Part shown: positions 9,706 through 18,404 of the stretch, one piece after another
How the letters are laid out: each line of letters starts with the position of its first letter
How positions within the stretch are numbered: the stretch's first letter is position 1
DNA from: UBA1049 sp964525815
Lineage (GTDB): Bacteria; Bacillota; Clostridia; Oscillospirales; CAG-382
Assembly (NCBI GenBank): GCA_964525815.1
Contig: CAZGJQ010000015.1
Span: 1 to 28,059 of the forward strand
DNA: 28,059 nt
Direction of reading: 5' to 3'
The notes under the pieces: generated by a model
Told to the model about the DNA's origin: nothing
Databases searched by the model: none
The model's input: only the letters and a program-made list of their open reading frames with translations
Position numbers and translations under genes: made by a program

Positions 9706-10530
9706 ATGATAAAGCAGCTGTTTAGAACTATTAAATATTTTACCCGCAAAATAAGCGCACACAAGGTCGGCGCTTATTCGGCTGAGGGCGCTTTCTTTAT
9801 GATGTTTTCAATATTCCCATTCATTATTCTTCTTCTGTCCATGGTTCGGTTTCTTCCGTTTGAGCAGGAACAGATACTAAGCTTTACTGCAGGTATAATG
9901 CCGGACGAGGTGGACAACTTCTTCTCAGGCATTGTTATAGAGCTCAGAAACAACACCAACAACACAATCACATTTGTATCCGCCGCCGTTCTGCTCTGGT
10001 CTGCATCAAAAGGGGTATATTCGGTAATAGGAGGATTAAACTCGGTGTTTGAGCAAAGAGAGGGACGCCATTTTATAAAGGTGAGGCTGTTATCGATATT
10101 ATATACTTTAGCCTTTGTAATCATTATCACCGTAACCCTTACGCTGCTTGTTTTCGGAAACCGTATTATCTCACTTACAGAAAGGAACTTCTCCTCCTAT
10201 TACGCCTTGATTTTTATCGTCATGTCTCTCCGCTATCTTATCGGCTTCTGTTTTCTGGTCTTGTTCTTCAACATTATCTACAAGGCGCTTCCCTCCGGTA
10301 AGCACCGCTTTTTTACGCAGCTTCCCGGTGCTGTTGTAGCTGCTGTGGGCTGGATAGCGTTTTCCGTCTTTTTCTCGTTCTATATTGATAATTTCTCAAA
10401 CTACACCACGTTATACGGAAGTCTTACGGCTGTTGTTCTGCTCATGCTCTGGCTGTATTTCTGTATGTATATACTGTTCTTCGGAGCGGAAATAAATCTG
10501 TATTACAAAAAAAGAATCCTTGGTGAATAG
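9706..10530 (+). CDS. YihY/virulence factor BrkB family membrane protein
   Basis: A 274-residue inner-membrane protein with about six TM helices, typical of the YihY/BrkB family (old RNase BN annotations of this family are wrong). Signature segments are GAYSAEGAFFMMFSIFPFI near the N-terminus and LYGSLTAVVLLMLWLYFCMY followed by FGAEINLYY at the C-terminus. I use the ATG at 9706, with GGAGG five bases upstream. The frame extends to a GTG at 9622, but the extra 28 residues are not family-like and cover the inverted repeats. It follows the P-type ATPase by about 100 bases with no clear terminator between. The transport role is unknown. Confidence 0.88.
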   Translation: MIKQLFRTIKYFTRKISAHKVGAYSAEGAFFMMFSIFPFIILLLSMVRFLPFEQEQILSFTAGIMPDEVDNFFSGIVIELRNNTNNTITFVSAAVLLWSASKGVYSVIGGLNSVFEQREGRHFIKVRLLSILYTLAFVIIITVTLTLLVFGNRIISLTERNFSSYYALIFIVMSLRYLIGFCFLVLFFNIIYKALPSGKHRFFTQLPGAVVAAVGWIAFSVFFSFYIDNFSNYTTLYGSLTAVVLLMLWLYFCMYILFFGAEINLYYKKRILGE

Positions 10531-10540
10531 CACCGATTTT

Positions 10541-10585
10541 CCAAAAGAAAAAGCATCCGGCAGCATAAGCTCCGGATGCTTGTTT
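10541..10585. terminator. Bidirectional Rho-independent terminator
   Basis: AAGCATCCGG (10551-10560) pairs perfectly with CCGGATGCTT (10572-10581) around an 11-nt loop. T-rich flanks occur on both strands, so it ends both the YihY/BrkB gene and the convergent AI-2E-type gene. Confidence 0.87.
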
Positions 10586-10590
10586 TATGG

Positions 10591-11952
10591 TTATTCTTGG
10601 TCTTTTAAATCCGAATCAGTTTCGGTCGGCTTCTTACTCCCCAATATTCTGCCGAGAGAAGGCTCCGATTTGTTATCCCGTCCTTTTTTATCCTCCGAGA
10701 AGAACACAAAGCCGTCCTCCTCTAAGCTCTCAACCCTTTGATACTCCTCGGACGGAAGAGGCAGCTCCTTCTCTTCCAGCCGTCTGTTAACAATCATTTT
10801 TGCTATGTAATACAGAAGCGCAAACAAGGGCACCGCAACAATCATTCCGACAAAGCCGAACATGCCTCCGAACAGCAGCAAGGAGGAGGTAACCCAGAAC
10901 TCGCTTATACCTATTCTCGAGCCCAAGACTCTGGGAGTTAAAATATTGCCCTCTATCTGCTGCAGAACTACGATTATTACACAAAATATAATACCCTTGT
11001 TGAGATCGGTAAGCAAAATAATCAACGCACTCGGTACACCTCCGATAAAAGGTCCGAAAAAGGGAATAACATTAGTAAAAGCGATTATAACGCTGACTAA
11101 AAGCGGATAGGGTATCCGGAATATGCTCATAAGAATAAAGCAGGCAAAACCTATCATGAGCGAGGTGATTATCTTACCGGACAAAAACTTGCCGAACACC
11201 ATATGACCGTGCCGCGCCGTTTGTAGAATATCGTTGGCTCTCTTGGGAGAGAAAAAGGCAAACAGCAGCTTTTTTGACTGCCCCAATAGCCGCTGCTTAT
11301 CCATAAGAGCATAAACGGCAACCACAATGGCGATTAAAAAATTAATTATAAAGGATATTACCGATATAATACTGTTGGTAGCCACAGACAAAATATCCTT
11401 GATTGATGAATTAAGTGTGGTCTCCAGCCAGTCGTTAAAATAATCTATGGCGGATTGCAAAACATCCCCGAAGTTCTTCATGAACGGACTGTCGCTCTGC
11501 TTTTGCAGCTCGAGCCAGTTAGTAAAATTGGTAAGCTGCTCCGGTATTATTTCTATCAGCTTCTGGAGGCTTCTCAAAAACTCGGGAATAATAAGCAAGA
11601 GCAACGAGGTAAGTAAAAAAATCCCGAATACGAAGGTTAGCGTGATGCTGAAAATCTTTATCAGCTTTTTTTGCCTGTATGGAGACCGCTTGCTCTTTGA
11701 AAAAAATCTTGTAAACCTGCCCTCAAAGAATAATAGAATGGGGTTGAGAAGATATGCCACTGCAACACCCCATATAACCGGTCTGAGAACGCTTAAGAGC
11801 CAGCCTATAGTGCTGCTGATTCCGTCTATACGATATAGCAGGAAGAAAATAACCATGCAAACGGTTATTACTCCTACTATCTTATAATACTGACTCTTTT
11901 TCAGCTTGCTCAAATCCTTATCTGTGGGTATTTTCTGCATATAAATGCCCAT
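10591..11952 (-). CDS. AI-2E family (PerM-like) transporter
   Basis: A 453-residue membrane protein with about eight helices in the family's usual arrangement: two N-terminal pairs, a long soluble insertion (about 130-205, from IPEFLRSLQKLIEIIPEQL) and a C-terminal helical core. The core contains the conserved IPFFGPFIGGVPSALI and QQIEGNILTPRVLGSRIGI. A charged tail of about 60 residues follows the last helix. The family name comes from AI-2 export by one member; others act as Na+/H+ antiporters or have no known substrate. The ATG at 11952 and a second ATG four codons later both lack a clear Shine-Dalgarno sequence, which is unusual in this window. A promoter about 110 bases upstream gives it a long leader. 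Confidence 0.9.
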   Translation of the reverse strand: MGIYMQKIPTDKDLSKLKKSQYYKIVGVITVCMVIFFLLYRIDGISSTIGWLLSVLRPVIWGVAVAYLLNPILLFFEGRFTRFFSKSKRSPYRQKKLIKIFSITLTFVFGIFLLTSLLLLIIPEFLRSLQKLIEIIPEQLTNFTNWLELQKQSDSPFMKNFGDVLQSAIDYFNDWLETTLNSSIKDILSVATNSIISVISFIINFLIAIVVAVYALMDKQRLLGQSKKLLFAFFSPKRANDILQTARHGHMVFGKFLSGKIITSLMIGFACFILMSIFRIPYPLLVSVIIAFTNVIPFFGPFIGGVPSALIILLTDLNKGIIFCVIIVVLQQIEGNILTPRVLGSRIGISEFWVTSSLLLFGGMFGFVGMIVAVPLFALLYYIAKMIVNRRLEEKELPLPSEEYQRVESLEEDGFVFFSEDKKGRDNKSEPSLGRILGSKKPTETDSDLKDQE

Positions 11953-12070
11953 GCATTAACGCTTTTACAAGTAGGATTGAAGGATAGCACGAGCTCCCAC
12001 CTGCCTTTCTGTTTGTTTTATGCTCTTTCAGGATAATCTCCATACCCTTCTGACATTTTTTTACAATGGT

Positions 12071-12099
12071 ATTTTAACATACAGTAAGCTTAATGTAAA
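12071..12099 (-). promoter_or_regulatory. Sigma-A promoter of the AI-2E-type gene
   Basis: TTTACA (12099-12094), 17 bases and TAAAAT (12076-12071) on the minus strand, start near 12064. The resulting leader (about 12064-11953) contains no clear terminator or known riboswitch, only a 41-codon open frame (12043-11918) that overlaps the start of the transporter gene and has a poorly placed ribosome binding site. Confidence 0.65.
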
Positions 12100-12150
12100 G
12101 CATGAATTTGTGTATTATTTATATTGAAAGAAGCTGATAAGTGTGTTAAG

Positions 12151-12729
12151 CTAAGGTAAGGTTTTACTTTTTTCTGCAAAGCTTTTTTGCAGCAGCTCTA
12201 TACAGCGTACCGCAAGATATCCGATCAGAATACCCAGCACAGCTCCCGCTATCACATCGCTTGGGTAATGCACAAGCAGATACAACCTGGAAAACGCAGT
12301 CAGTACTGCCAAGGTAAATGCGGCATATCCGATTTTCCTGTTTGCCGCAAGCAATACCATGGCACCGCAGAATGCAATATATGTATGTCCCGAGGGGAAG
12401 GAAAAATCCCTGAGACTCTCTATCATTATTACAAAGTCCTCGTAAACATCATAAGGTCTTACCCGGGCAAAAAGCGGCTTAAGAGTTATATTCCCAATGA
12501 CAAAGCAGAAAAAAAGCCCTAAGGAGAGCGCAAATCCGTATTTGCGGTATTTTTCGGAAAGCATTAATATAGCTGCCGACAGAATCCATATCCAACCCAA
12601 ATCGGATAAAAAGGATATACCCGGCATCAATACGTCAAAAAGGTCGTTTTTTGTGTAATTTTGTATGTAGAGCAATATTTCTCTTTCCGTTTTTTTCACC
12701 CCCCCATTTTTATTGTGCTTATATATCAC
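12151..12729 (-). CDS. PAP2 family membrane phosphatase
   Basis: A 192-residue integral membrane phosphatase with the three PAP2 motifs: KPLFARVRP (K-x6-RP), FPSGHT (PSGH) and SRLYLLVHYPSDV (SR-x5-H-x3-D). These form the active site that hydrolyses lipid or isoprenoid pyrophosphates, such as undecaprenyl pyrophosphate; the actual substrate is not known. About five TM helices surround the motifs. The start is uncertain: GTG at 12729 gives the longest product but lacks a spaced ribosome binding site, while GTG at 12699 sits directly after a G7 run. An ATG at 12707 is in frame only if that run had eight G. The gene is single and followed on the minus strand by the AI-2E-type gene. Confidence 0.9.
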   Translation of the reverse strand: MIYKHNKNGGVKKTEREILLYIQNYTKNDLFDVLMPGISFLSDLGWIWILSAAILMLSEKYRKYGFALSLGLFFCFVIGNITLKPLFARVRPYDVYEDFVIMIESLRDFSFPSGHTYIAFCGAMVLLAANRKIGYAAFTLAVLTAFSRLYLLVHYPSDVIAGAVLGILIGYLAVRCIELLQKSFAEKSKTLP

Positions 12730-12881
12730 CTTATCATATCAATCCGACTAATTCAATAACTACATTTTGCCTGTTTTTTAATATATTTTACGCCGGTAAC
12801 TATTGTTTACATATGTCCGCAATTAATTTCACATTTTACGCTTAGTATTAAAATGAGTAAATTTGGGGGTTCTTAAAACAC

Positions 12882-14414
12882 ATGGATGTTTTTTCGATTT
12901 TTTCTTTGTTCGGCGGTCTCGCACTGTTCTTGTACGGAATGAATGTAATGTCCTCAGGTCTGGAAAAAATGGCTGGGAGCAGGCTTGAGAAAACGCTCGG
13001 CAAAATGACCTCGAACCGATTTAAGGCGCTCACCTTTGGTGCGGCAATAACCGCTGCGGTTCAGTCCTCATCCGCAATTACCGTAATGGTTATAGGGCTT
13101 GTCAACTCCGGTATAATGCAGTTCGGGCAGTCCATAGGCGTAATAATGGGCTCAAACATAGGCACGACAATAACCGCATGGCTGCTCAGNNNNNNNNNNN
13201 NNNNNNNNNNNNNNNNNNNNNNNNNNNNNNNNNNNNNNNNNNNNNNNNNNNNNNNNNNNNNNNNNNNNNNNNNNNNNNNNNNNNNNNNNGCGGTTTCTCT
13301 TACCGGCAAAATGACCTACGGAATTAGTATACCCATAATTATGGGACAAAATATAGGCACCTGCTTAACCGCTCTTATTTCCGGCATTGGAGCCAACAAG
13401 AACGCAAAGCGGGTTGCAGCTGTGCATCTTTACTTCAACCTTATAGGAACAATCATTTTTTTGATACTGTATTATTCAATTAAGCCGCTCTTGGGTGATT
13501 TTACGGATAGCATCATCACCCCCTTCGGAATTGCGGTTGTGCATAGTATTTTTAATGTTTCAACCACCTTCCTTTTGATTCCCTTTTCAAAGGGCTTGGA
13601 GAAGCTTGCCTGTCTTACCATAAGGGATAAAAGCGCAAAGGAAGAATACGAATTGCTTGATGAGCGTCTATTGAAATCCCCTTCCTTTGCGATTGCGGAG
13701 TGCCGTAACATGACCGTAAAAATGGCGGTTCTGGCTAAGAACACCCTGCTCCAATCAATCAAGCTTATGGATAGGTATAGTGAAAAAGCAGCCGCAAAAA
13801 TCCGGGAAAACGAGGATAAGGTCGACGTTTACGAGGACAAGCTGGGCACCTTTTTGGTTAAGCTGAGCAGTAAATCGCTCAGTAATAGCGACAGCCGAGA
13901 GATTTCTAAGCTGCTGCATTGCATAGGCGATTTCGAGCGTATAAGCGACCATGCTATTAATATTCTTACCTTAGCTGAGGAGATACACACAAAAAAGATT
14001 GCCTTCTCACCCGAAGCCGAAAAGGAAAAGAAGGTAATCGTAGCTGCTCTTGAAGAAATACTGGATAATACAGTTAAAGCGTTCGAGACCAGCAGCCATG
14101 AGCTTGCCAGCAAGGTTGAGCCGCTCGAGCAGGTTATCGACGGGCTGCGTGCAGAGATGAAGAGAAGGCATATATACAGGCTACAGAACTGTCTTTGCAC
14201 CATTGAGCTTGGTTTTATTTATACCGATTTTATTTCCAACTGCGAGAGGGTATCCGACCATTGCTCAAATATAGCCGTAAGCGTATTGCAAATGAAGGAG
14301 GATTCGTTTGACCCTCATATGTACCTTAATAAGGTAAAGACCAACGAGCCGCAATTCATTGAGCAATTTGAGGAGTACAAGAGCAAGTATTCCCTCCCGA
14401 CAGCCTCGCTATAA
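12882..14414 (+). CDS. Na+/phosphate cotransporter (NptA-like) with PhoU-like C-terminal domain, interrupted by an assembly gap
   Basis: The membrane part carries the first Na/Pi repeat (AAVQSSSAITVMVIGLVNSG, then IGVIMGSNIGTTITAWLL). After the 100-N gap comes the end of the second repeat (IPIIMGQNIGTCLTALISGI). The second QSSSA motif expected in this family is missing and must lie in the gap. From about residue 275 on is a helical PhoU-like regulatory domain (ECRNMTVKMAVLAKNTL; IGDFERISDHAINI; SNCERVSDHCSNIAV). It probably imports phosphate with Na+. The start ATG 12882 has GGGGG about 11 bases upstream. The reading frame across the gap is consistent with the placeholder but its length is arbitrary. 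Confidence 0.9.
   Translation: MDVFSIFSLFGGLALFLYGMNVMSSGLEKMAGSRLEKTLGKMTSNRFKALTFGAAITAAVQSSSAITVMVIGLVNSGIMQFGQSIGVIMGSNIGTTITAWLLXXXXXXXXXXXXXXXXXXXXXXXXXXXXXXXXXXAVSLTGKMTYGISIPIIMGQNIGTCLTALISGIGANKNAKRVAAVHLYFNLIGTIIFLILYYSIKPLLGDFTDSIITPFGIAVVHSIFNVSTTFLLIPFSKGLEKLACLTIRDKSAKEEYELLDERLLKSPSFAIAECRNMTVKMAVLAKNTLLQSIKLMDRYSEKAAAKIRENEDKVDVYEDKLGTFLVKLSSKSLSNSDSREISKLLHCIGDFERISDHAINILTLAEEIHTKKIAFSPEAEKEKKVIVAALEEILDNTVKAFETSSHELASKVEPLEQVIDGLRAEMKRRHIYRLQNCLCTIELGFIYTDFISNCERVSDHCSNIAVSVLQMKEDSFDPHMYLNKVKTNEPQFIEQFEEYKSKYSLPTASL
13190..13289. other. Assembly gap of 100 N
   Basis: Exactly 100 N, a conventional placeholder for a scaffold join of unknown length. It lies inside the Na/Pi cotransporter gene. 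Confidence 0.98.
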
Positions 14415-14445
14415 TAAGTAAAAAATTATGTAATAGAAGTCATGC

Positions 14446-14484
14446 AAAAAGCCGCTCTAAATCTTAGGATTTAAGGCGGTTTTT
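14446..14484. terminator. Bidirectional Rho-independent terminator
   Basis: A-tract, CCGC, TAAATC, TTAG loop, GATTTA, GCGG, T-tract: a stem of 4 plus 6 base pairs with a small 2x2 internal loop. It lies between the convergent Na/Pi and ROK genes and has T-tracts in both directions. Confidence 0.8.
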
Positions 14485-14499
14485 GATAATGTGTCTTTG

Positions 14500-15423
14500 T
14501 TATTTTAAATAAAGAAGAGCGGCACCGATTATACCCGCCTGGTCGTTTAGGGTGCTGGCTTCTATTCTTGTTGATATTTCACCTATATGCTCACGGAGCG
14601 GAGCTATCAGCGTTTCGCCTTCCTTGGAGACTCCGCCGCCGAAAACAATAATATCAGGACGAAGCACCTCAATTACATTAAACACACCAATACTGAGCAG
14701 CTCTATGTAATCGTTAAAAATACTCCGTGCAACCTTGCATCCCTTTTTTAAGGCAATAAAAAGAGTTCTGCCGTCAACAACGCCATTGTTCTCCGCCACA
14801 ATATGACCGAGTATGCTGTAAGGAACATGCTCCACCTCGGTCTTAACTCTTTCTATCAACGCCCGGGTTGAAGCCAGCGTTTCCCAGCAGCCTATACGAC
14901 CGCAGGCACAGCGTTTTCCGTTTATATCTATGACTATATGCCCGATTTCACCCGCATGGTTCTCCTTACCGTGCAAAATCCTTCCGTTTATTATAATACC
15001 GCCGCCGATCCCGGTTCCGAGAGTTACCATTACTACATTGTCCAGTCCCTTTGCGATTCCCGCATTAAATTCGCCCCAGGCAGCACAATTTGCGTCGTTG
15101 TCTATATAGACCTTCTTCGAGAACTCATCCGACAAGTATTTCACGACGGGAGTGTTCCTAAAAGGAAGATTGCCCGCTCTTACTACAATCCCGTTATCAA
15201 TATCTATTGTTCCGGGGCTCCCTATACCTATCGAATCGATATTATCCCAGGAAACACCGCTTTTTTTTATCAAATCATTAATGCAGCTGATAATTACGGC
15301 CACAAGCTCCTTCTCGCTCTTACTTCCGGCGGTTCGGGCGCTCGCTCTGTTAATCACATTAAAATTATCATCCACAAGACCGACTGCTACGCTTGTTCCG
15401 CCCAAATCTATCCCTATACGCAT
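14500..15423 (-). CDS. ROK family sugar kinase (glucokinase / N-acetylhexosamine kinase type)
   Basis: A 307-residue cytoplasmic kinase. The N-terminal phosphate loop is MRIGIDLGGTSVAVGL, the catalytic Asp is about 110 in IDNDANCAAWGE, the glycine-rich GTGIGGGII follows, and the ROK zinc site is His about 162 with C-x-C-G-x2-G-C (CACGRIGCWE, about 172-181). There is no DNA-binding N-terminus, so it is an enzyme and not a repressor. The family phosphorylates glucose, GlcNAc, ManNAc and similar sugars at O6. The start at 15423 has GGAG six bases before it, so the longer frame to 15447 is rejected. Last gene of a probable run behind the AraC regulator. A TATAAT at 15477-15472 could give it an extra promoter. 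Substrate inferred from context only. Confidence 0.9.
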   Translation of the reverse strand: MRIGIDLGGTSVAVGLVDDNFNVINRASARTAGSKSEKELVAVIISCINDLIKKSGVSWDNIDSIGIGSPGTIDIDNGIVVRAGNLPFRNTPVVKYLSDEFSKKVYIDNDANCAAWGEFNAGIAKGLDNVVMVTLGTGIGGGIIINGRILHGKENHAGEIGHIVIDINGKRCACGRIGCWETLASTRALIERVKTEVEHVPYSILGHIVAENNGVVDGRTLFIALKKGCKVARSIFNDYIELLSIGVFNVIEVLRPDIIVFGGGVSKEGETLIAPLREHIGEISTRIEASTLNDQAGIIGAALLYLK

Positions 15424-15519
15424 ATTAATCTCCATTCTGTGCAACACATGTATTTAAAGAAAAATTATATCTACACACGCTATTGTTATTGCGTAACCAA
15501 TTTTTTCATGCTATGAACC

Positions 15520-16617
15520 TTATTTACTGTACTTTTTTACTATTTCCTTCATCTCTGGGAGCTTTCTCTCCATGTCCAAAACGAGCTTAAGCTGAGTTCT
15601 TGCCCGGTCAAAATTCTGCCCCTCGTAGTGCAGAGCGAAATACTTGTCTCCGTCTATATAGTCCGTGAGGAAGCGCATACCGCACTCAAGCGTCATCATT
15701 ATTGCTCCGTAGGGCAGCAGGTCTATCTCCGCATCTGTAAGAATCTCCTTGGCTTCCGATAAAAAGCCCTTGGTAAACTCCTCAAACAGAGACAAATCCA
15801 TATATACCCTGTCAAGGTTCTTCTCGTCCTCAGCGGCGCTGCTTGCGCCGAACCGTATACTGTCCCCGAAGTCATACAGCACAGAGCCGGGCATAACGGT
15901 ATCCAAATCTATAACACATACACCCTCGTCCGTTTTATTGTCTATCATTATATTATTCAGCTTTGTGTCGTTATGAGTTACTCTGAGCGGAATAACCCCG
16001 TTTTGGATTTTTTCGGTTATAAAAGGACAAAACGCCGCTCTTCTTCTTATAAACTCTATTTCCCTGCTTGCCATGCCCGCTCTGCCGGAGGCATTTTTTT
16101 CTACGGACAGGCAAAAATCATTAAACCTGCTCGGAGTATTGTGGAAGTTTCTTATCGTTTCGTGCAGCTTCTCGGCAGGGAAATCGCAGAGCTGCTTCTG
16201 GAACCTTCCGAACGCAACCGCAGCGTTGTGAAACAGAACAGGTCGAACAGCGGTGTTGTAGCTTGTGGCATCCTTGATAAATATATACATACGATAATAT
16301 CCGCTTTGAGTATTATAAAGGTACCCGCCTTCTTTTGTCTCAATAAGCGTTAATGTCTCTCTTTTTAAATCGCCGTTTTTTTGGGCTATTTTTTTGGCAA
16401 GGAAGGATGTTACCGCTAAAATATTTTCAATCAGCTTATCCGGCTCAACAAAAATATCGGTGTTTATTCTTTGCAGTATAAAGTCATCTTCTCCGTCCGT
16501 AAACAGACGATAGGTTGTGTTTATATGTCCGAGCTCAATCTTTTCGGCTCCGGTAACCCTGCCGTTTATTTTAAACTGCGAAGTAACCCTTACAATTTCA
16601 TCATATATTATATCCAT
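15520..16617 (-). CDS. nahK: N-acetylhexosamine 1-kinase (NahK-like, APH/choline-kinase fold)
   Basis: A 365-residue cytoplasmic kinase matching bifidobacterial NahK along its length as I remember that protein: LGHINTTYRLFT (about 29-40), FILQRINTDIF, FHNTPSRF, catalytic VTHNDTKLNNIMID (Asp about 217), the metal-binding VIDLDTVMPGSVLYDFGDS (Asp about 237/239), IRFGAS and ECGMRFLTDYIDGDKYF. NahK phosphorylates GlcNAc or GalNAc at the anomeric carbon to give HexNAc-1-phosphate. The start overlaps the end of the nucleotidyltransferase gene by 10 bases, implying translational coupling. The two enzymes make chemically consecutive steps. Many databases would call this only a phosphotransferase enzyme family protein. 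Confidence 0.88.
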   Translation of the reverse strand: MDIIYDEIVRVTSQFKINGRVTGAEKIELGHINTTYRLFTDGEDDFILQRINTDIFVEPDKLIENILAVTSFLAKKIAQKNGDLKRETLTLIETKEGGYLYNTQSGYYRMYIFIKDATSYNTAVRPVLFHNAAVAFGRFQKQLCDFPAEKLHETIRNFHNTPSRFNDFCLSVEKNASGRAGMASREIEFIRRRAAFCPFITEKIQNGVIPLRVTHNDTKLNNIMIDNKTDEGVCVIDLDTVMPGSVLYDFGDSIRFGASSAAEDEKNLDRVYMDLSLFEEFTKGFLSEAKEILTDAEIDLLPYGAIMMTLECGMRFLTDYIDGDKYFALHYEGQNFDRARTQLKLVLDMERKLPEMKEIVKKYSK

Positions 16618-17513
16618 AAGCTACTCGGATAAACTCCTTTTTGTATTTGTTGCTTTATGTAAGACACTACCGCCGATTTGTCTTCTCGATAGGTTACACC
16701 GTACCATCTTGCAGCGGTTTGCAATACCTTGACGTCACTTTTACCGTTCTCCATGCTCTCCTTCACGGCGGACGGAAGATAATACTCGCACTTTGTCAGG
16801 TCTTCTTTGTTTTTTTCAAGAAAAGCGCAAAATCCTTTTTCTAAGAACCCAAAGAAGCTATGGTCAAACCCCCAGCAGTTCATGGAAACAACGGTGTTTT
16901 CATCAATCGGAGTCCAGCCGTCCGCCTCCTCAAAAAAGCAGACCTGCTCGTCTATACGCTTTATTTTGGTTCTCTCGGTTACATCCATGAGCATACCGTT
17001 ATTATCAATGTCGCATACTCCTCTGGCAACATGACCGTTTTCGGTCAGGGTGTTTTTTAAAACGAAGCCTGCCATACAGTAATGCGCTTTATCCTTTTCC
17101 TTCGGACTACTAAGGTAATCGTTTATAAGCCGATAGCTCTCCTTGCCATAAAAATCGTCCGCATTAATAACCGCAAAGCTACCGTTTATAAGCCTCTTGG
17201 CGGTTAAAACAGCATGACCCGTTCCCCAGGGCTTTGTCCTCTCCTTGGGTATTGTATAACCGGAGGGTATATCATTCAGCTTCTGAAAAGCATATTCCAC
17301 CTGTATATACCGGGATATTCTGTTCCCCACTGTCTCCTTGAAAACAGAAAGGTTCTCTTCCTTAATAATAAAAACAACCTTGTCAAACCCGGCGTTCATA
17401 GCATCATAAACCGCATAATCGACAATAAACTCACCGCATGGTCCAACCGGGTCAAGCTGCTTTAATCCTCCGTATCTGCTGCCCATTCCGGCAGCCATAA
17501 CAACAAGTGTCAT
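16608..17513 (-). CDS. Sugar-1-phosphate nucleotidyltransferase (candidate UDP-HexNAc pyrophosphorylase)
   Basis: A 301-residue nucleotidyltransferase. The N-terminal nucleotide-binding motif is VVMAAGMGSRYGGLKQLDPV, the substrate/metal region contains GTGHAVLTAKRL and INADDFYGKES, and VSMNCWGFD lies further on. It belongs to the GT-A-like NTP_transferase group (GlmU/GalU relatives), which joins NTP and a sugar-1-phosphate to give an NDP-sugar and pyrophosphate. Its coupling to nahK suggests the substrate is GlcNAc-1-P or GalNAc-1-P with UTP. This is inference; the bifidobacterial pathway uses a GalT-type enzyme instead. The start ATG at 17513 has GGAGG five bases upstream. It follows the AraC gene by 25 bases. 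Confidence 0.87.
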   Translation of the reverse strand: MTLVVMAAGMGSRYGGLKQLDPVGPCGEFIVDYAVYDAMNAGFDKVVFIIKEENLSVFKETVGNRISRYIQVEYAFQKLNDIPSGYTIPKERTKPWGTGHAVLTAKRLINGSFAVINADDFYGKESYRLINDYLSSPKEKDKAHYCMAGFVLKNTLTENGHVARGVCDIDNNGMLMDVTERTKIKRIDEQVCFFEEADGWTPIDENTVVSMNCWGFDHSFFGFLEKGFCAFLEKNKEDLTKCEYYLPSAVKESMENGKSDVKVLQTAARWYGVTYREDKSAVVSYIKQQIQKGVYPSSLWI

Positions 17514-17538
17514 AAAATCCTCCAGTATATAATGAGTT

Positions 17539-18393
17539 TTATTTAGTTTGTGTCAGATATTCTCTCGGGGTGAGTCCGATTTCTCTTTTAAAAGAGGCAT
17601 AAAAATAGCTTACGCTTGAGAAACCGAGTGCCTCGCTTATCTCGGCGGAGCTTACTCCGTCACAAAGCATTATAATCGCCTTGCGCATTTTTACATACAG
17701 AAAGTATTTACCCACGCCCTTATCGGAATATATCGAGAACTTTTTCTTAAGAGAGCTTACGCTCATATTGCACAATTTGGCTATCTGAGCCACCGAAAGA
17801 TTTTTCTCGGCGTTTTCATGCATCACCCGAACAATCTTTTTATAATCCTCACTGCCGGCATCTCTCGCCGTATTTATTGAAGCCGCCTCGGTGTTATACA
17901 GCCCGAGCAAAAAGCGCTCAATTGCGTTTGCCGCTTTATGTGTCGAGAAAATATACTTTTCGTCATTTCTGCCGGTATTTTCGGAAATATTAAGCGCTTT
18001 TTCTATGACTTGGCTGATTTCGGTTACCGCCTCGGCTCCCTCTCTTCCGAGAGTGAAGAGCTTGTTCTCAAAAAAACGCATTCCCTCCCCTGTAGCTTCA
18101 AAGGAAAAAATAATCACATGGGGGGATGTGTCGTCCGCAGACCATATCCTATGGAACTCCAGCGGTCTATGGAACAAGAGCTGCCCCTCGGTCAGCTTAT
18201 ACACTCTTTCGTCCGCTGTGGCAAAAACACTTCCGTTAAGCAAAAAAACAACCTCCCAAAAATCGTGCATCTCACCCTTGAAATAAAAATCTCTCGGGCG
18301 AACAGCATTTATAGAAGTTATTACCGAACGCACGGAAAATAGCCGCCTTACCTCTTTCATATCATAAAATGTTACGGGAAACAATAGCAGCAC
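17539..18393 (-). CDS. AraC family transcriptional regulator
   Basis: A 284-residue regulator. The N-terminal half is a cupin-like sensor domain (FWEVVFLLNGSVFATADE, then KLTEGQLLFHRPLEFH). The C-terminal 100 residues hold the two AraC helix-turn-helix motifs (LSVAQIAKLCNMSVSSLKKK and SAEISEALGFSSVSYFYASF followed by GLTPREYL). The effector is probably a sugar of the cluster. It is first in a minus-strand run with nucleotidyltransferase, nahK and ROK genes, and is divergent from the GH109-like gene. The start is uncertain: GTG at 18393 has AGGA very close, while TTG at 18384 has it 10 bases away and ATG at 18360 has none. Confidence 0.92.
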   Translation of the reverse strand: MLLLFPVTFYDMKEVRRLFSVRSVITSINAVRPRDFYFKGEMHDFWEVVFLLNGSVFATADERVYKLTEGQLLFHRPLEFHRIWSADDTSPHVIIFSFEATGEGMRFFENKLFTLGREGAEAVTEISQVIEKALNISENTGRNDEKYIFSTHKAANAIERFLLGLYNTEAASINTARDAGSEDYKKIVRVMHENAEKNLSVAQIAKLCNMSVSSLKKKFSIYSDKGVGKYFLYVKMRKAIIMLCDGVSSAEISEALGFSSVSYFYASFKREIGLTPREYLTQTK

Positions 18394-18404
18394 ATCCTAA
18401 ATGT

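Noticed and set aside
14938..15516. Plus-strand open frame of 192 codons opposite the ROK kinase
   Set aside because: The ROK active-site and zinc motifs are on the minus strand; the antisense frame is a shadow.
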